This document shows positions 17,734 to 27,231 of a stretch of DNA of 64,000 nt, piece by piece. The stretch lies in the NCBI RefSeq assembly GCF_002995805.1, contig NZ_PVXL01000044.1, forward strand, positions 1 to 64,000, in the 5' to 3' direction. The stretch is from Neomoorella stamsii. Its GTDB lineage: Bacteria > Bacillota > DSM-521 > Neomoorellales > Neomoorellaceae. Position numbers and translations under genes: made by a program. Numbering within the stretch: position 1 is the first letter of the stretch; the number at the start of each line of letters is the position of its first letter. The notes under the pieces were generated by a model. It ran no database searches and was not told the DNA's origin. It was given only the letters and a program-made list of their open reading frames with translations.

Positions 17734-18897
17734 TCACCTCGCCTGTTCTTTTGACCTTCGCTCCGTTATTCGCGCCTCCGGGACATTTCCCCACCTTTTA
17801 CCGCGTGTCTTCCAGAATCCCTCTTTCCTCCCCTTCTGCCAGCGCAGCATATCCACGAAGGCTTCCAGGCGGGTTTGCAGGCCGGCTTCGCCCGTCTGCT
17901 CGTCCAGGTAAATGGTCATAACGGGTATGCCCCTGGCTTCCTGGACGGCCGGCATAACTGAGTGGGCAACTATTTCCGGCATGCAGGTGAGTGGTGCCAG
18001 CTGGATGACGCCATCGCAGCCGTACCGGGCAAAAGTGACTGTATCCCCTACCGACTCCCAGCCATGGCCGCCGACAAAGTGGTTTAAAAAGGGCGGGGCC
18101 GTTTTTTCCGGGTGGTGGCCTGGAAGGGACAGGAGACTTTTAAACAGGTTATCGTTAATCCAGCGGCTTAGGAAAAGGCCCCGGACCACTTCAACCCCCA
18201 GGGCCCCCAGGCGCCTTTCAATATTCAGGTTAACCAGGGGCTCCAGGACGGTATAGATTTCGCCGACAATACCCACCCGCAGTACCGGGCCGTTGGGGTT
18301 GCGAGGTATGGCCGCCAGCTCACCTTGAACTTTTTTGACAATTTTTTTGACCTCTTTCCGGCTGCCGGCGCCGTCCAGTTCCCATAAGGCCCGCTGGAAG
18401 ATGGCATCGGCCTGGCCAGGCTTTGCTTCACATGGCCGCAGGCGTTGTACTTCCTGTTCCAGGGAATCGACGGCGCAGGCCTTTTGCCAGGCAAGGATTA
18501 CTCCCCGGACCCCTTCCTGCCATGGCCGCCGGTTCAAGTATTTAACCTTATTCCAGACTTCAGAAAAGTGAACATCCGGGGGTTCAAAGACCACCATTTC
18601 ATAGTCGCAGCCGATATCCCGGAGGATCTCCCGCTGCACCTGGGCGTAATACCCGATGCGGCAGGGCCCCACCCCGCCGGCCATGACGATGGTATCGGCC
18701 CCCAGTTCTTTAGCTTCCAGGAAATTACCTAAGTTGACCTTTAAGGGAAGGCAGGCCGATTCCGGAGCATGGCGCACGCCCAGTTCCAGGGTGCGGCGGG
18801 TGCAGGGCGGCGGGACCACCACCTCCAGGCCAATGCCCTCCAGGGCCGTCTTCAGGACCAGCCAGAGGTGGCCCATATGGGGAAAAGTTACCTTCAT
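17734..18897 (-). CDS. 2-hydroxyacyl-CoA dehydratase-like Fe-S protein (DUF2229-related), copy 2
   Basis: A 387-residue cytosolic protein. The N-terminal half has ESACLPLKVNLGNFLEA near residue 47 and MAGGVGPCRIGYY near 72; the C-terminal half has APLTCMPEIVAHSV near 300 and TIYLDEQTGEAGLQTRLEAF near 330. The conserved cysteines resemble the cluster ligands of HgdB-type dehydratase components. It overlaps the upstream homologue by 4 bases and shares its C-terminal ending, so they are paralogues acting with the activase. No substrate can be assigned. Confidence 0.75.
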   Translation of the reverse strand: MKVTFPHMGHLWLVLKTALEGIGLEVVVPPPCTRRTLELGVRHAPESACLPLKVNLGNFLEAKELGADTIVMAGGVGPCRIGYYAQVQREILRDIGCDYEMVVFEPPDVHFSEVWNKVKYLNRRPWQEGVRGVILAWQKACAVDSLEQEVQRLRPCEAKPGQADAIFQRALWELDGAGSRKEVKKIVKKVQGELAAIPRNPNGPVLRVGIVGEIYTVLEPLVNLNIERRLGALGVEVVRGLFLSRWINDNLFKSLLSLPGHHPEKTAPPFLNHFVGGHGWESVGDTVTFARYGCDGVIQLAPLTCMPEIVAHSVMPAVQEARGIPVMTIYLDEQTGEAGLQTRLEAFVDMLRWQKGRKEGFWKTRGKRWGNVPEARITERRSKEQAR

Positions 18898-19901
18898 GCG
18901 GATCGCCTCCGGTAGAGCATATCCATGAAAGCTTCCAGCCTGGTGTTGAGGCCTGCCTCGCCGGTATGCTCATCTAAAGTCAAAAGCAAAAAAGGCTTGC
19001 CCCGGCGGCGGGCATAGCGTTCGGCCAGGTCGCCTACCAGGGAATCGGGACCACAGCCAAAGGCCGTCAGGTGAATCAGGCCAGCGACGTTTTCCTGTTC
19101 CATCAGGTGCAGGGCCGCCCCCATGATCTTCCGCCCCAGGGTCCAGTAGAGGCGTTTCGGTAGCTGCCGGCAGGCTGTTTCTACCTGGAGGGTGGTTAAA
19201 TTTTCGGGTAAAATCACCTTTCCTCCTAGCCTTTTCACCTTTCCGGGGATATCCATGCCAAGGTATTGGTCATAGATAAGGTAACCGTGGCCAATAACTC
19301 CTATCTGCAAAGCGTCCCGACTCTCTTTGCCCTGGCTGGAACCATAACGGTAAACTCCTGAAGCCGGCTCTTCCTCTCTGCAGTCAGCTGCAGCCATACT
19401 ATCTCCCTGCTGCTGCCCGACCAGCCAGGCGTGGTAACGAGCCTCCGCTGCCGCCATGGCCAGGTCTACGCGGCTTCCTTTTATCCCAAAAGCCCGGGCC
19501 ATTCCCTGCACGGCCGCCGTCAGGCCTTCCTCGGGCTGGCGGGCAAGGTTAACTGTAGTATCAATAATGGGCGGGCAGGGCTTTAAGGCCGCCCGCAGCA
19601 TGTCAGGCAAACCCATTAGTTTGGGGCAGATAAAACTCTTTTTCTCTACGCTGACCAGCCGGGGGACAAACAGGGCATCTACCTGACCGGCCAGCCAGGC
19701 AGCATGACCGTAATAGACCTTTACCGGCAGGCAGGCTTCGGCTACCGCCAGGCTTACCCCCAGGTCCATAATTTCTTTGGAAGTCGGTGGCGAAACTACC
19801 ACCTCAACCCCCAGGGCCTGGAAAAAGGTTTCCCACCAGGGGCCGTAGTAATAATAAAAGAGGGCGCGCGGCACCCCCAAAAGCCACTTTTTATTCTTCA
19901 T
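18894..19901 (-). CDS. 2-hydroxyacyl-CoA dehydratase-like Fe-S protein (DUF2229-related), copy 1
   Basis: A 335-residue paralogue of the next gene. Cysteines are in VAEACLPVKVYYGH, SFICPKLMGLPD and FGCGPDSLVGDLAER, and it ends with the same TLDEHTGEAGLNTRLEAFMDM pattern. The start at 19901 has GAGGA seven bases upstream and lies 11 bases inside the spoVAF 3' end; the longer open frame upstream is a shadow of spoVAF. The tight overlap suggests this Fe-S system is transcribed with the spoVA genes. Confidence 0.75.
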   Translation of the reverse strand: MKNKKWLLGVPRALFYYYYGPWWETFFQALGVEVVVSPPTSKEIMDLGVSLAVAEACLPVKVYYGHAAWLAGQVDALFVPRLVSVEKKSFICPKLMGLPDMLRAALKPCPPIIDTTVNLARQPEEGLTAAVQGMARAFGIKGSRVDLAMAAAEARYHAWLVGQQQGDSMAAADCREEEPASGVYRYGSSQGKESRDALQIGVIGHGYLIYDQYLGMDIPGKVKRLGGKVILPENLTTLQVETACRQLPKRLYWTLGRKIMGAALHLMEQENVAGLIHLTAFGCGPDSLVGDLAERYARRRGKPFLLLTLDEHTGEAGLNTRLEAFMDMLYRRRSA

Positions 19902-21480
19902 AGTTATCATCCTCGTCTTCAATAAACTGGGGCCAGATGCGCTTCTCCTTTTCTTTTTCTTTTTTCTTTGTTGTTTCGCGCGGTAAGGGCTTGCGGGCCG
20001 GTTCCGGGTAGGGCTGCCGGTCCACGTCCAGGGGATGCAGGGCCCGGGGCCGCAATTTTTGTAATGGTACCGGTGGCCGCACAAAAATATCTTTTAAAGC
20101 GCTACCGTTAAAGGGTATCAGGGGCCAGAGATAGGGCAGGCCGAATGATTTGGTAGTAAGCAGCAATAAAAAGGTCCCCAGGGTCACGGCCACAAGGCCG
20201 GGTAGGCGGAACAGCCCCACGCCGATTAACATAGCAATCCTTACCAGGGTATTGGCCATACCCAGTTCGTAGCTTGGCGTCGAAAAGATACCTACGGCGG
20301 CAATGGCCATATAAAGGATTACTTCCGGGTTAAAAAAGCCTACCGCCACGGCAATATCGCCTATCAACACAGCGGCAATTAACCCTAAAGCCGTGGCCAG
20401 GGCTGTAGGAGTATGAATGGCCGCCATGCGCATAAGGTCAATGCCCAGTTCGGCTAGGATAAATTGCCAGACCAGGGGGATGGCCCCTAATTTTTTCGGC
20501 CCGATCCAGGAAAGGCCTGGCGGTAATAGTTCCGGCTGCAAGGATACCAAAAGCCACAGGGGCGGCAAAAATACGGATATAGCAACGCCTAAAAAACGCA
20601 CCGTGCGTAAAAAAGTCCCAATTAGAGGGGCCTGGCGAAATTCTTCGGCATGCTGGAGATGGTGGAAGAGGGTTGCCGGGAGGATCATAACACTGGGAGA
20701 AGTGTCCACCATCACCAGGACGTGCCCCTCCAGGAGATGGGCGGCGGCTACATCCGGCCGTTCGGTATAGCGTACCCGCGGGAAGGGATTCCAGAAGCTA
20801 CCCGGGCCAATAAACTCCTCCAGGGACTTTTCCGCCATGGGCAGGCCATCCATTTTGATAGCTTTGATTCTTTCTTTAATGGTATCCACCAGGCGCGGGT
20901 TGGCGATATCCTTGATATAAACTACCGCCACGTCAGTTTTTGAACGGCTCCCCACTTGCAGGATTTCGGTTCGCAGTTTAGGATCACGGATGCGGCGGCG
21001 CAAAAGGTTGGTATTAAATAAAAGGGTTTCAACAAAATTGTCGCGGGAACCGCGGACTACCCGTTCCAGGTCTGATTCCTCGGGCATGCGGGCCGGGTAC
21101 TTCCGCACATCTATTAAGATAACCCTTTCAAAGCCATCAACAATCATTACTACGCCGCCGCAGAGAATTTTATCGACGGCTTTATGCAGGTCATCCAGGG
21201 CTTCGACTTCAATGTAGCTTAGGTACTGCTTATAAAGCTTAAAAAAAGCATCAGGGGCCAGGGCCTCTCGCTCCAGCCGGGAGAAAGAGATGAGGAGATA
21301 GGTCATGATATCGTCTTTGACCAGACCGTCAATGTAAAACAGTGTGGCTTTGCGGCCGGCAAAGGTAATATTGCGCCTGACGACGTCAAAGCTTTCGCCG
21401 ATACCTAACTCCTTGCTAATCCAATCGACGTTGACATCAGCTTTTTTATCAACTTTGACAATATCCCCTGAGATGGTCAT
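19891..21480 (-). CDS. spoVAF: Stage V sporulation protein AF (GerA-family)
   Basis: A 529-residue protein related to germinant-receptor A subunits. It has a soluble N-terminal half (residues 1-290; VVMIVDGFERVILIDVR, PLAEKS-like EKSLEEFIGPGSFW), then about five membrane helices and a basic/acidic low-complexity tail rich in Lys and Glu. SpoVAF sits in the spore inner membrane and aids release of Ca-dipicolinate during germination. It is the last spoV gene here, overlapped by an Fe-S enzyme gene. Confidence 0.92.
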   Translation of the reverse strand: MTISGDIVKVDKKADVNVDWISKELGIGESFDVVRRNITFAGRKATLFYIDGLVKDDIMTYLLISFSRLEREALAPDAFFKLYKQYLSYIEVEALDDLHKAVDKILCGGVVMIVDGFERVILIDVRKYPARMPEESDLERVVRGSRDNFVETLLFNTNLLRRRIRDPKLRTEILQVGSRSKTDVAVVYIKDIANPRLVDTIKERIKAIKMDGLPMAEKSLEEFIGPGSFWNPFPRVRYTERPDVAAAHLLEGHVLVMVDTSPSVMILPATLFHHLQHAEEFRQAPLIGTFLRTVRFLGVAISVFLPPLWLLVSLQPELLPPGLSWIGPKKLGAIPLVWQFILAELGIDLMRMAAIHTPTALATALGLIAAVLIGDIAVAVGFFNPEVILYMAIAAVGIFSTPSYELGMANTLVRIAMLIGVGLFRLPGLVAVTLGTFLLLLTTKSFGLPYLWPLIPFNGSALKDIFVRPPVPLQKLRPRALHPLDVDRQPYPEPARKPLPRETTKKKEKEKEKRIWPQFIEDEDDNYEE

Positions 21481-21501
21481 TTGTTTTTAATTTCACCCCT
21501 T

Positions 21502-21858
21502 CTATCCCCGGGGATTAAAAAGAACAGCCATACAAAAGCCAAAAATAACTGCCGCAGCAATGCCTACCGCGCCTGTGGTGACGCCGCCGCTGAAGGCTCC
21601 CAGGAGCCCTTTAGCCTGGACGGCTTCGAGGGTACCCTGGGCCAGGTTATGACCAAAACCGCTGATGGGGATGGTGGCTCCCGCCCCGCCGATTTTCACC
21701 AGGGGCCCATAGAGGCCCAGGGCGCTTAAAATCGCCCCACCCGTGACAAACCCTACCAGGATATGGGCCGGTGTTACCTTATAAGGCGTAAGGTCCATAA
21801 TGAGCTGCCCCACCAGGCAGATGAGGCCGCCGATAATAAAAGCCATTACGATACTCAC
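21502..21858 (-). CDS. spoVAE: Stage V sporulation protein AE (SpoVAEb type)
   Basis: A 118-residue membrane protein with about four hydrophobic helices and the family segments TPAHILVGFVTGGA and ISGFGHNLAQGT. It forms, with SpoVAC, part of the inner-membrane channel that moves dipicolinic acid into and out of spores. The start is GTG after AAGGAGG. Confidence 0.93.
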   Translation of the reverse strand: MSIVMAFIIGGLICLVGQLIMDLTPYKVTPAHILVGFVTGGAILSALGLYGPLVKIGGAGATIPISGFGHNLAQGTLEAVQAKGLLGAFSGGVTTGAVGIAAAVIFGFCMAVLFNPRG

Positions 21859-21922
21859 CGGGTTATACCTCCTTAAAATCTATTGCAACTCCATCTGGCT
21901 TTGTTTTTACTCGTTCCCTGGC

Positions 21923-22939
21923 CTAAAATTTTTCTATCACCACGCCATGGCCGATGCCAGGTATGGATTCCCCCTGCTGGGTCGCCGTTGTACTCAACAG
22001 GGCCCCGGTACCAACCCCCAGGATGCGCTTATAGCGGCCTTCATTTAGTTTACCCATTAAATGGCCAGCAAAAACCACCGCTGAGCAGGCACAGCCGCTG
22101 CCGCCGGCATGGGTATCCTGGCGTTCATGATCATAAATCAGGATGCCGCAGTCGCTGTAATTCTTAGAGACATCGTACTTTTGCTCGCCCAGGAGTTTGG
22201 TGGCAATCTCATGCCCCACCCGGCCCAGGTCACCGGTAATAATCAGGTCATAATCAATAGGACCCCGGCCGGTATCCTGGAAGTGGCGGACAATGGTATC
22301 GACGGCCGCCGGGGCCATGGCTGAACCCATATCGTTGGGGTCCTTGATCCCCACATCCAGCACCCGGCCGATGGTGGCATGGGTGATGCGGGGCCCATTG
22401 CCCACCGGGGCCATTAAAACGGCCCCGGCCCCGGTAACCGTCCACTGGGACGTCGGCGGTCGCTGCACGCCCTGCTCGGTAGGAAAGCGGTATTGGCGTT
22501 CCGCCGTATCATAGTGGCTGCTACATGCGGCTACTACATGGTGGGCAAAACCGCCGTCAATGAGTATGGCTGCCAGGGCCATGCCCTCATACATGGTGGA
22601 GCAGGCCCCGTACAGGCCAAGGAAGGGTATTCCCAGGGTCCGGGCGGCATAATTGGCGGAAATGGTCTGGTTTAACAGGTCACCGGCCAGGAGGAAGTCG
22701 ATTTCCTGGGGTTTTAACTGGGCCTTGGCAATGACCATTTTGACGGCTTCTTCCAGCATTTTGCGTTCGGCCTTTTCCCAGGTTTCCTCACCAAAGTAGC
22801 TGTCGTCAATAACCATGTCAAAGGTGTTGCCCAGGGGTCCCTCCCCTTCCTTGGGACCAACAACTGATGCCGTGGCCACAATCACCGGCGGGTTAGCAAA
22901 CTGGATGGTATGTTGCCCTACCCTTTTAGGTGCGCTCAA
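21923..22939 (-). CDS. spoVAD: Stage V sporulation protein AD (thiolase-fold)
   Basis: A 338-residue thiolase-fold protein with GACSTMYEGMALA near residue 128 and the conserved IITGDLGRVGHEIA block near 232. SpoVAD binds dipicolinic acid on the spore inner membrane and is required for its uptake. The start is TTG after GGAG, 12 bases downstream of spoVAC. Confidence 0.95.
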   Translation of the reverse strand: MSAPKRVGQHTIQFANPPVIVATASVVGPKEGEGPLGNTFDMVIDDSYFGEETWEKAERKMLEEAVKMVIAKAQLKPQEIDFLLAGDLLNQTISANYAARTLGIPFLGLYGACSTMYEGMALAAILIDGGFAHHVVAACSSHYDTAERQYRFPTEQGVQRPPTSQWTVTGAGAVLMAPVGNGPRITHATIGRVLDVGIKDPNDMGSAMAPAAVDTIVRHFQDTGRGPIDYDLIITGDLGRVGHEIATKLLGEQKYDVSKNYSDCGILIYDHERQDTHAGGSGCACSAVVFAGHLMGKLNEGRYKRILGVGTGALLSTTATQQGESIPGIGHGVVIEKF

Positions 22940-22951
22940 GTGTCTTCACTC

Positions 22952-23464
22952 CTACTTCAGGAAATAAGCAATAAGGCCTATTAAGACGGAAACAATAAAG
23001 CCATATACAAGTACCGGCCCGGCAATGGTAAACATCCTCGCCGCCACGCCAAAGACAAAACCTTCCCGTTTAAACTCCATGGCCGGCGCCACAATGGAGT
23101 TGGCAAACCCGGTTATGGGGATAATAGAACCGGCACCGGCGACTTTGCCAATCTCATCGTATATCCCTAAGCCGGTCAGGAAGGCCCCCAGGAAAATCAT
23201 AACTATTACCGTTGCGGAAGCAGCATCCCTGGGGTTTAAACCGGCAGAAGCAAAAATAAGGGTGATGATCTGGGCCAGGGCTGAGATGATACCCCCGATC
23301 CAGAAAGCATTGAGGGCGTTAACAATAACCCTGGGCCTGGGTTTAACGCTATCGGCCAGGCGCTGGTAGGCCTGCTGGTCATAGGTTTGTTTTTGCTGCC
23401 TTACCTGTTCTGCCAGGGTCAGGGGCTTCTTGGGCGGCCCCGGCTGCCTGGTACTATCAGCCAT
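22952..23464 (-). CDS. spoVAC: Stage V sporulation protein AC
   Basis: A 170-residue membrane protein with a basic Gln/Lys-rich N-terminal tail (residues 1-45) and four to five helices, including IPITGFANSIVAPAMEFKREG, which is shared with the SpoVAE fold. SpoVAC acts as a mechanosensitive channel component for Ca-dipicolinate. The ATG at 23464 follows GAGGTGAAGG; the in-frame GTG at 23473 is less likely. It is the first gene of the spoVA block. Confidence 0.93.
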   Translation of the reverse strand: MADSTRQPGPPKKPLTLAEQVRQQKQTYDQQAYQRLADSVKPRPRVIVNALNAFWIGGIISALAQIITLIFASAGLNPRDAASATVIVMIFLGAFLTGLGIYDEIGKVAGAGSIIPITGFANSIVAPAMEFKREGFVFGVAARMFTIAGPVLVYGFIVSVLIGLIAYFLK

Positions 23465-23531
23465 TACCTTCACCTCGGATTTTTATCGCTCTGCTATATT
23501 ATCGACCGCCGGGAGCCCTGTTTATACGTAA

Positions 23532-23570
23532 AAAGTCAACCGCTGGGTAATTATGCCAGCAGTTGACTTT
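23532..23570 (-). terminator. Strong hairpin between spoVAC and the GH15 gene
   Basis: AAAGTCAAC and GCTGG pair with CCAGC and GTTGACTTT across an 8-base loop. The T run (TTTTT) follows on the reverse strand, so it reads as a reverse-strand terminator between divergent genes, where none is expected; it could be part of a spoVAC leader. Confidence 0.5.
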
Positions 23571-23602
23571 ACTCAAATACTTACATAAAATTTTTACTAA
23601 GA

Positions 23603-25423
23603 TTGGCGAGGGAGTTGAGACATCTTTTGAAACATCAGCCATATTACGGGTTTATCGGCAATGGCGAAACAGCCGCCCTTATTGCTCCGGACTTTTCCAT
23701 CGCCTGGCTGTGCGTGCCACGTTTTGACAGTTTTCCCCTTTTCGCCGCCGCCCTATGCCCACAATGTGGCGGTAGTCTTAGCCTTAATATTGAACCCCGG
23801 GTAACGCCTCTAAGCCAGCGTTATCTCCCGGAGAGCAATATTTTAGAAACTATTGGTAGAGGTAATGGCCTGCAGGTTACTGTTCTGGACTTTATGCCAT
23901 GGGGCTACCACCATTTAAGTCGCCTAATTATTCTAGAAAATACCGGTACAGTAACTTTAAAGCCTAGGGTAGATTGGGTGGCCCGGCCTATTGTTACCAG
24001 TGTCCATACTTTTAAAGTCCGGTTCCAGGGGTCTTTCCAATTTATCTCCGGTCCCGAAGGCGCAGCCTGCATCGGCATGGCCGGTTCACCGGGACCTACT
24101 TCCACCCTGACTTTAAAACCGGGTGAAAAGCATCGCTTCTGGCTAGTTCTGGCTTACGGCTCCAGTTTAACCCTGGCCCGCCAGCACTGGACGGCGGGCT
24201 TCTACAGTTCCCTGGAAGAAAATCTCACCTGGTGGCGCCAGTGGCTGAGGAAAGCCCGGCGGCCCCATACTGCTAACCCGGAAGTTATGGAAGCATACTA
24301 CCGCAGCTTGATGGTTTTAAAACTCCTAACCTACGAGCGTACCGGCGCCATTATTGCGGCGCCGACCACCTCTTTTCCCGCCGTACCCGGCGGCAACGAC
24401 AACTGGGACTACCGTTATTGCTGGCTGCGGGACGGGTATTTCACCGCCCTGGCCTTTGATGCCGCCGGCTATCATGAGGAAGCCCGCAGTTTCTATGAAT
24501 TCGCCCTTTCTTTACAACAGCCCGACGGGGGCTGGTATATGCCCCTGGTACCTGTGGAAGGAAGAGGTGGTACCGAATACATCGCCGGAGACCTAGCCGG
24601 CCCCAATGGAGAAAAACCCATTCGCTTCGGCAACGCTGCCATGCACCAGATCCAGCTGGATAATGCCGGAAACGTCCTCGACGGCCTGTGGAACCACTAC
24701 CTGGCCACCCGGGACCGGGAATATATCCGCTCCCGCTGGGATGCCATCCGCCGGGCGGCCATCTGGCTGGAAAATTACTGGGACCAGCCGGAAAATGGCA
24801 TCTGGGAAATCCGCGAGCGCATGGATCACTGGCTCTACGGCAAAATCCTCTGTTATGCCGGTTTAACGGCTGCTTCCCATTTATCCATCGAACTAGGAAG
24901 ACTACAGTGGGCCGGCCGGTGGCACCGGGCGGCAAGTCGCGTCCGCCGCCAACTCCTGATCCACGGCTGGTCGGCAGAGCGCCAGGCCTACCTGCAGCAT
25001 TACGGGCCTGACGCTCCCCTGGATATATCCGTGCTGGCCCTGGAATTTTATGGTTTACTGGCAGCCAACCACCCCCGTTTACAGAAGACGGTAGCCGCCA
25101 TGGAAAAGCTTGCGCCTGTTGCCAGGGGCGAGCCTTCAGGCAGGGGCGGGCTTAATATGTGGGGAGGGATCGCCCGTTTTGAACACGCGGCTATTCCCTT
25201 TTACCTGCCCACCCTGTGGCTGGGGCGCTATTACCTCCACGCCGGCAACTACGAGCGGGCGCATGAACTATTACAGGTCTGCCTGGATAATGCTACTGAC
25301 CTTTACCTGATGGCTGAACACTTCGACCCCCGGACCGGCGAGCAGTGGGGCAATTTTCCCCAGGGTTTCAGCCACCAGGAAATAGTCCGGTTCTTGCTTG
25401 ACTACGCCTACCGGGAGGAATAA
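23603..25423 (+). CDS. GH15 glycoside hydrolase (glucoamylase- or trehalase-like)
   Basis: A 606-residue enzyme. The N-terminal beta-domain starts GFIGNGETAALIAPDFSIAW, and the alpha/alpha-barrel carries NDNWDYRYCWLRDGYF near residue 265, the GH15 substrate-binding signature. AMHQIQLDNAGNVLDGLW and GGLNMWGGIARFEHA follow. Bacterial GH15 enzymes include glucoamylases, isomaltose glucosidases and trehalases; the otsAB genes 8 kb away make trehalase worth considering. Several in-frame TTG codons lie near the start (23603, 23615, 23627), so the first residue is uncertain. Confidence 0.85.
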   Translation: MARELRHLLKHQPYYGFIGNGETAALIAPDFSIAWLCVPRFDSFPLFAAALCPQCGGSLSLNIEPRVTPLSQRYLPESNILETIGRGNGLQVTVLDFMPWGYHHLSRLIILENTGTVTLKPRVDWVARPIVTSVHTFKVRFQGSFQFISGPEGAACIGMAGSPGPTSTLTLKPGEKHRFWLVLAYGSSLTLARQHWTAGFYSSLEENLTWWRQWLRKARRPHTANPEVMEAYYRSLMVLKLLTYERTGAIIAAPTTSFPAVPGGNDNWDYRYCWLRDGYFTALAFDAAGYHEEARSFYEFALSLQQPDGGWYMPLVPVEGRGGTEYIAGDLAGPNGEKPIRFGNAAMHQIQLDNAGNVLDGLWNHYLATRDREYIRSRWDAIRRAAIWLENYWDQPENGIWEIRERMDHWLYGKILCYAGLTAASHLSIELGRLQWAGRWHRAASRVRRQLLIHGWSAERQAYLQHYGPDAPLDISVLALEFYGLLAANHPRLQKTVAAMEKLAPVARGEPSGRGGLNMWGGIARFEHAAIPFYLPTLWLGRYYLHAGNYERAHELLQVCLDNATDLYLMAEHFDPRTGEQWGNFPQGFSHQEIVRFLLDYAYREE

Positions 25424-25427
25424 CAAA

Positions 25428-25453
25428 GGGCTCCGGGTATATCCGGAGCCCAA
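25428..25453. terminator. Bidirectional terminator between GH15 and DUF711 genes
   Basis: GGGCTCCGG and CCGGAGCCC form a perfect 9-base-pair stem with a 6-base loop between two convergent genes. T-rich bases follow on both strands, though the runs are short. Confidence 0.7.
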
Positions 25454-25491
25454 CAGCATCTTTTCCTTCTTACCTGGGCGGCCGCCTCCCT

Positions 25492-26865
25492 CTAATTCCC
25501 CAGGGCCTGCAAAGGGGCGGGGATGCGGCCGCCACGGCGGATCATAGACGCCGGGCTAAAGTTATTGACGTCCATAACCGGTGCCCGGCCCAGGAGGCCG
25601 CCGAATTCTACCAGTTCCCCGGGCTTTTTCCCCGGGACAGGTATGACCCGCACCGCCGTGGTTTTATTATTAATCATGCCAATGGCCGCTTCATCGGCAA
25701 TGATAGCGGCAATGATATCCGCCGGGGTGTCGCCGGGAATAGCAAACATATCCAGCCCAACCGAGCATACGGCCGTCATGGCTTCAAGCTTCGCAAGGCT
25801 TAAAGCGCCGCTCTCCACAGCCCGGATCATGCCGTTATCTTCACTCACCGGGATGAAGGCGCCGCTTAAGCCCCCGACGTAAGAAGAAGCCATGGCCCCT
25901 CCCTTTTTGACGGCGTCATTGAGTAAAGCCAGGGCAGCCGTTGTGCCGTGGGCGCCACAGCGTTCCAGGCCGATGGCTTCCAAGATCTCCGCTACGCTGT
26001 CACCCAGGGCGTTGGTAGGAGCCAGCGAAAGGTCGACAATGCCAAAGGGCACTCCCAGGCGGGCCGAAACCTCCCGTCCCACCAGTTCTCCCATGCGGGT
26101 CACTTTAAAGGCTGTATTTTTAATAATTGTCGCGAGTTTACCCAGGTCAGCCTCCGGGTGCTGGCGTACTGCCGCCAGTACAACCCCGGGACCGCTGATG
26201 CCGACATTTAATACGCACTCTGGCTCACCGGGGCCGTGGAAGGCTCCGGCCATGAAGGGGTTATCTTCGGGAGCGTTACAAAAGGTCACCAGCTTAGCGC
26301 AGCCAATCCCTCCCCTGTCAGCCGTAAGCTGCGCCGTCTCTTTAATCAATTGGCCCAGCTCGGCGATGGCGTCCATATTCATCCCGGCCCTGGTGGTGGC
26401 CACATTGATGGAGGCGCAAACGCGCTCAGTGGTGGCCAGGGCTTCCGGCAGAGAATTAAAGATGGCCCGGTCACCTTTAGTGAATCCTTTATGTACCAGA
26501 GCACTAAAACCACCGATGAAGTTCACGCCTACCGCTTCTGCCGCCCGGTCCAGGGTCCGGGCCAAGGGGGTGAGGTCACTTTCCCCTGAAGGTTCACCCA
26601 CCTGGGCAATAGGGGTTACGGCTATACGCTTATTAACAATAGGGATGCCATAAGCAGTTGCCACTTCTTCGCCAACGGTAACAAGTTTCTCCGCCCGGCG
26701 GGTTATCTTATCGTATACGCGGCGGCAAGTTTCCTTAAGACTTCCGGTGGCACAATCACGCAGGCTGATACCCAGGGTAATGGTCCGGATGTCCAGGTTT
26801 TCTACCTGGACCATGCGGATGGTTTCTAAAATTTCTTCCGGTGTAAAAGAAAATAAAGTCGGCAT
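25492..26865 (-). CDS. DUF711 / PFL-like family protein (UPF0210)
   Basis: A 457-residue protein of the UPF0210/DUF711 family, whose members have a pyruvate-formate-lyase-like barrel but no demonstrated reaction. Conserved blocks: [68 protein letters not shown] and [21 protein letters not shown] at the C-terminus. The start at 26865 was chosen because GGAGG lies just upstream; the open frame extends further. It is almost always paired with an ACT-domain gene, as here. Confidence 0.85.
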   Translation of the reverse strand: MPTLFSFTPEEILETIRMVQVENLDIRTITLGISLRDCATGSLKETCRRVYDKITRRAEKLVTVGEEVATAYGIPIVNKRIAVTPIAQVGEPSGESDLTPLARTLDRAAEAVGVNFIGGFSALVHKGFTKGDRAIFNSLPEALATTERVCASINVATTRAGMNMDAIAELGQLIKETAQLTADRGGIGCAKLVTFCNAPEDNPFMAGAFHGPGEPECVLNVGISGPGVVLAAVRQHPEADLGKLATIIKNTAFKVTRMGELVGREVSARLGVPFGIVDLSLAPTNALGDSVAEILEAIGLERCGAHGTTAALALLNDAVKKGGAMASSYVGGLSGAFIPVSEDNGMIRAVESGALSLAKLEAMTAVCSVGLDMFAIPGDTPADIIAAIIADEAAIGMINNKTTAVRVIPVPGKKPGELVEFGGLLGRAPVMDVNNFSPASMIRRGGRIPAPLQALGN

Positions 26866-26946
26866 TGTTTTCCTCCATCTTTGAACGGGAGAAGACTTAT
26901 CATTTAGTTGCGGACTTACCCTCATTTACCTTCATGGGGGCTGCGG

Positions 26947-27231
26947 TTAGATGCGGTGCATAAATTTGAAGACATCCACCTGCTGCATCGTCACCTGCAC
27001 ACCCAGTTCCTCGCCCCTGGCCTTGAGTTGTTTTTGCAGTTCAAAAAAATCAAGATTACTACCCTTCAGGTCCACAATCATGATCATGGTGAAAAATTCC
27101 TGCAGGATGGTCTGGCTGATATCGAGGATATTCACATTGGCAGCAGCCAGGACGGCGGTTATACCCGCTAAAATACCCACCCTGTCCTGGCCTAAAACTG
27201 TGATTATGGCCCGGCCGTCGGCAACTGTCAT
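26947..27231 (-). CDS. ACT-domain protein (UPF0237 type)
   Basis: A 94-residue single ACT domain starting IITVLGQDRVGILAGITAVLA, with NILDISQTI and MIMIVDLKG. ACT domains bind amino acids or other small ligands and regulate partner enzymes; this subfamily is the habitual partner of UPF0210 proteins such as the next gene. The start overlaps the TorD-like gene stop by 4 bases. Confidence 0.88.
   Translation of the reverse strand: MTVADGRAIITVLGQDRVGILAGITAVLAAANVNILDISQTILQEFFTMIMIVDLKGSNLDFFELQKQLKARGEELGVQVTMQQVDVFKFMHRI

Noticed and set aside
24441-24935. 164-residue reverse frame inside the GH15 gene
   Set aside because: Antisense shadow of a strongly conserved gene; Gly/Arg/Pro-rich and without a start site.
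25892-26653. 253-residue forward frame opposite the DUF711 gene
   Set aside because: Shadow of the conserved DUF711 protein; Ser/Ala/Pro-biased with no recognisable motif.
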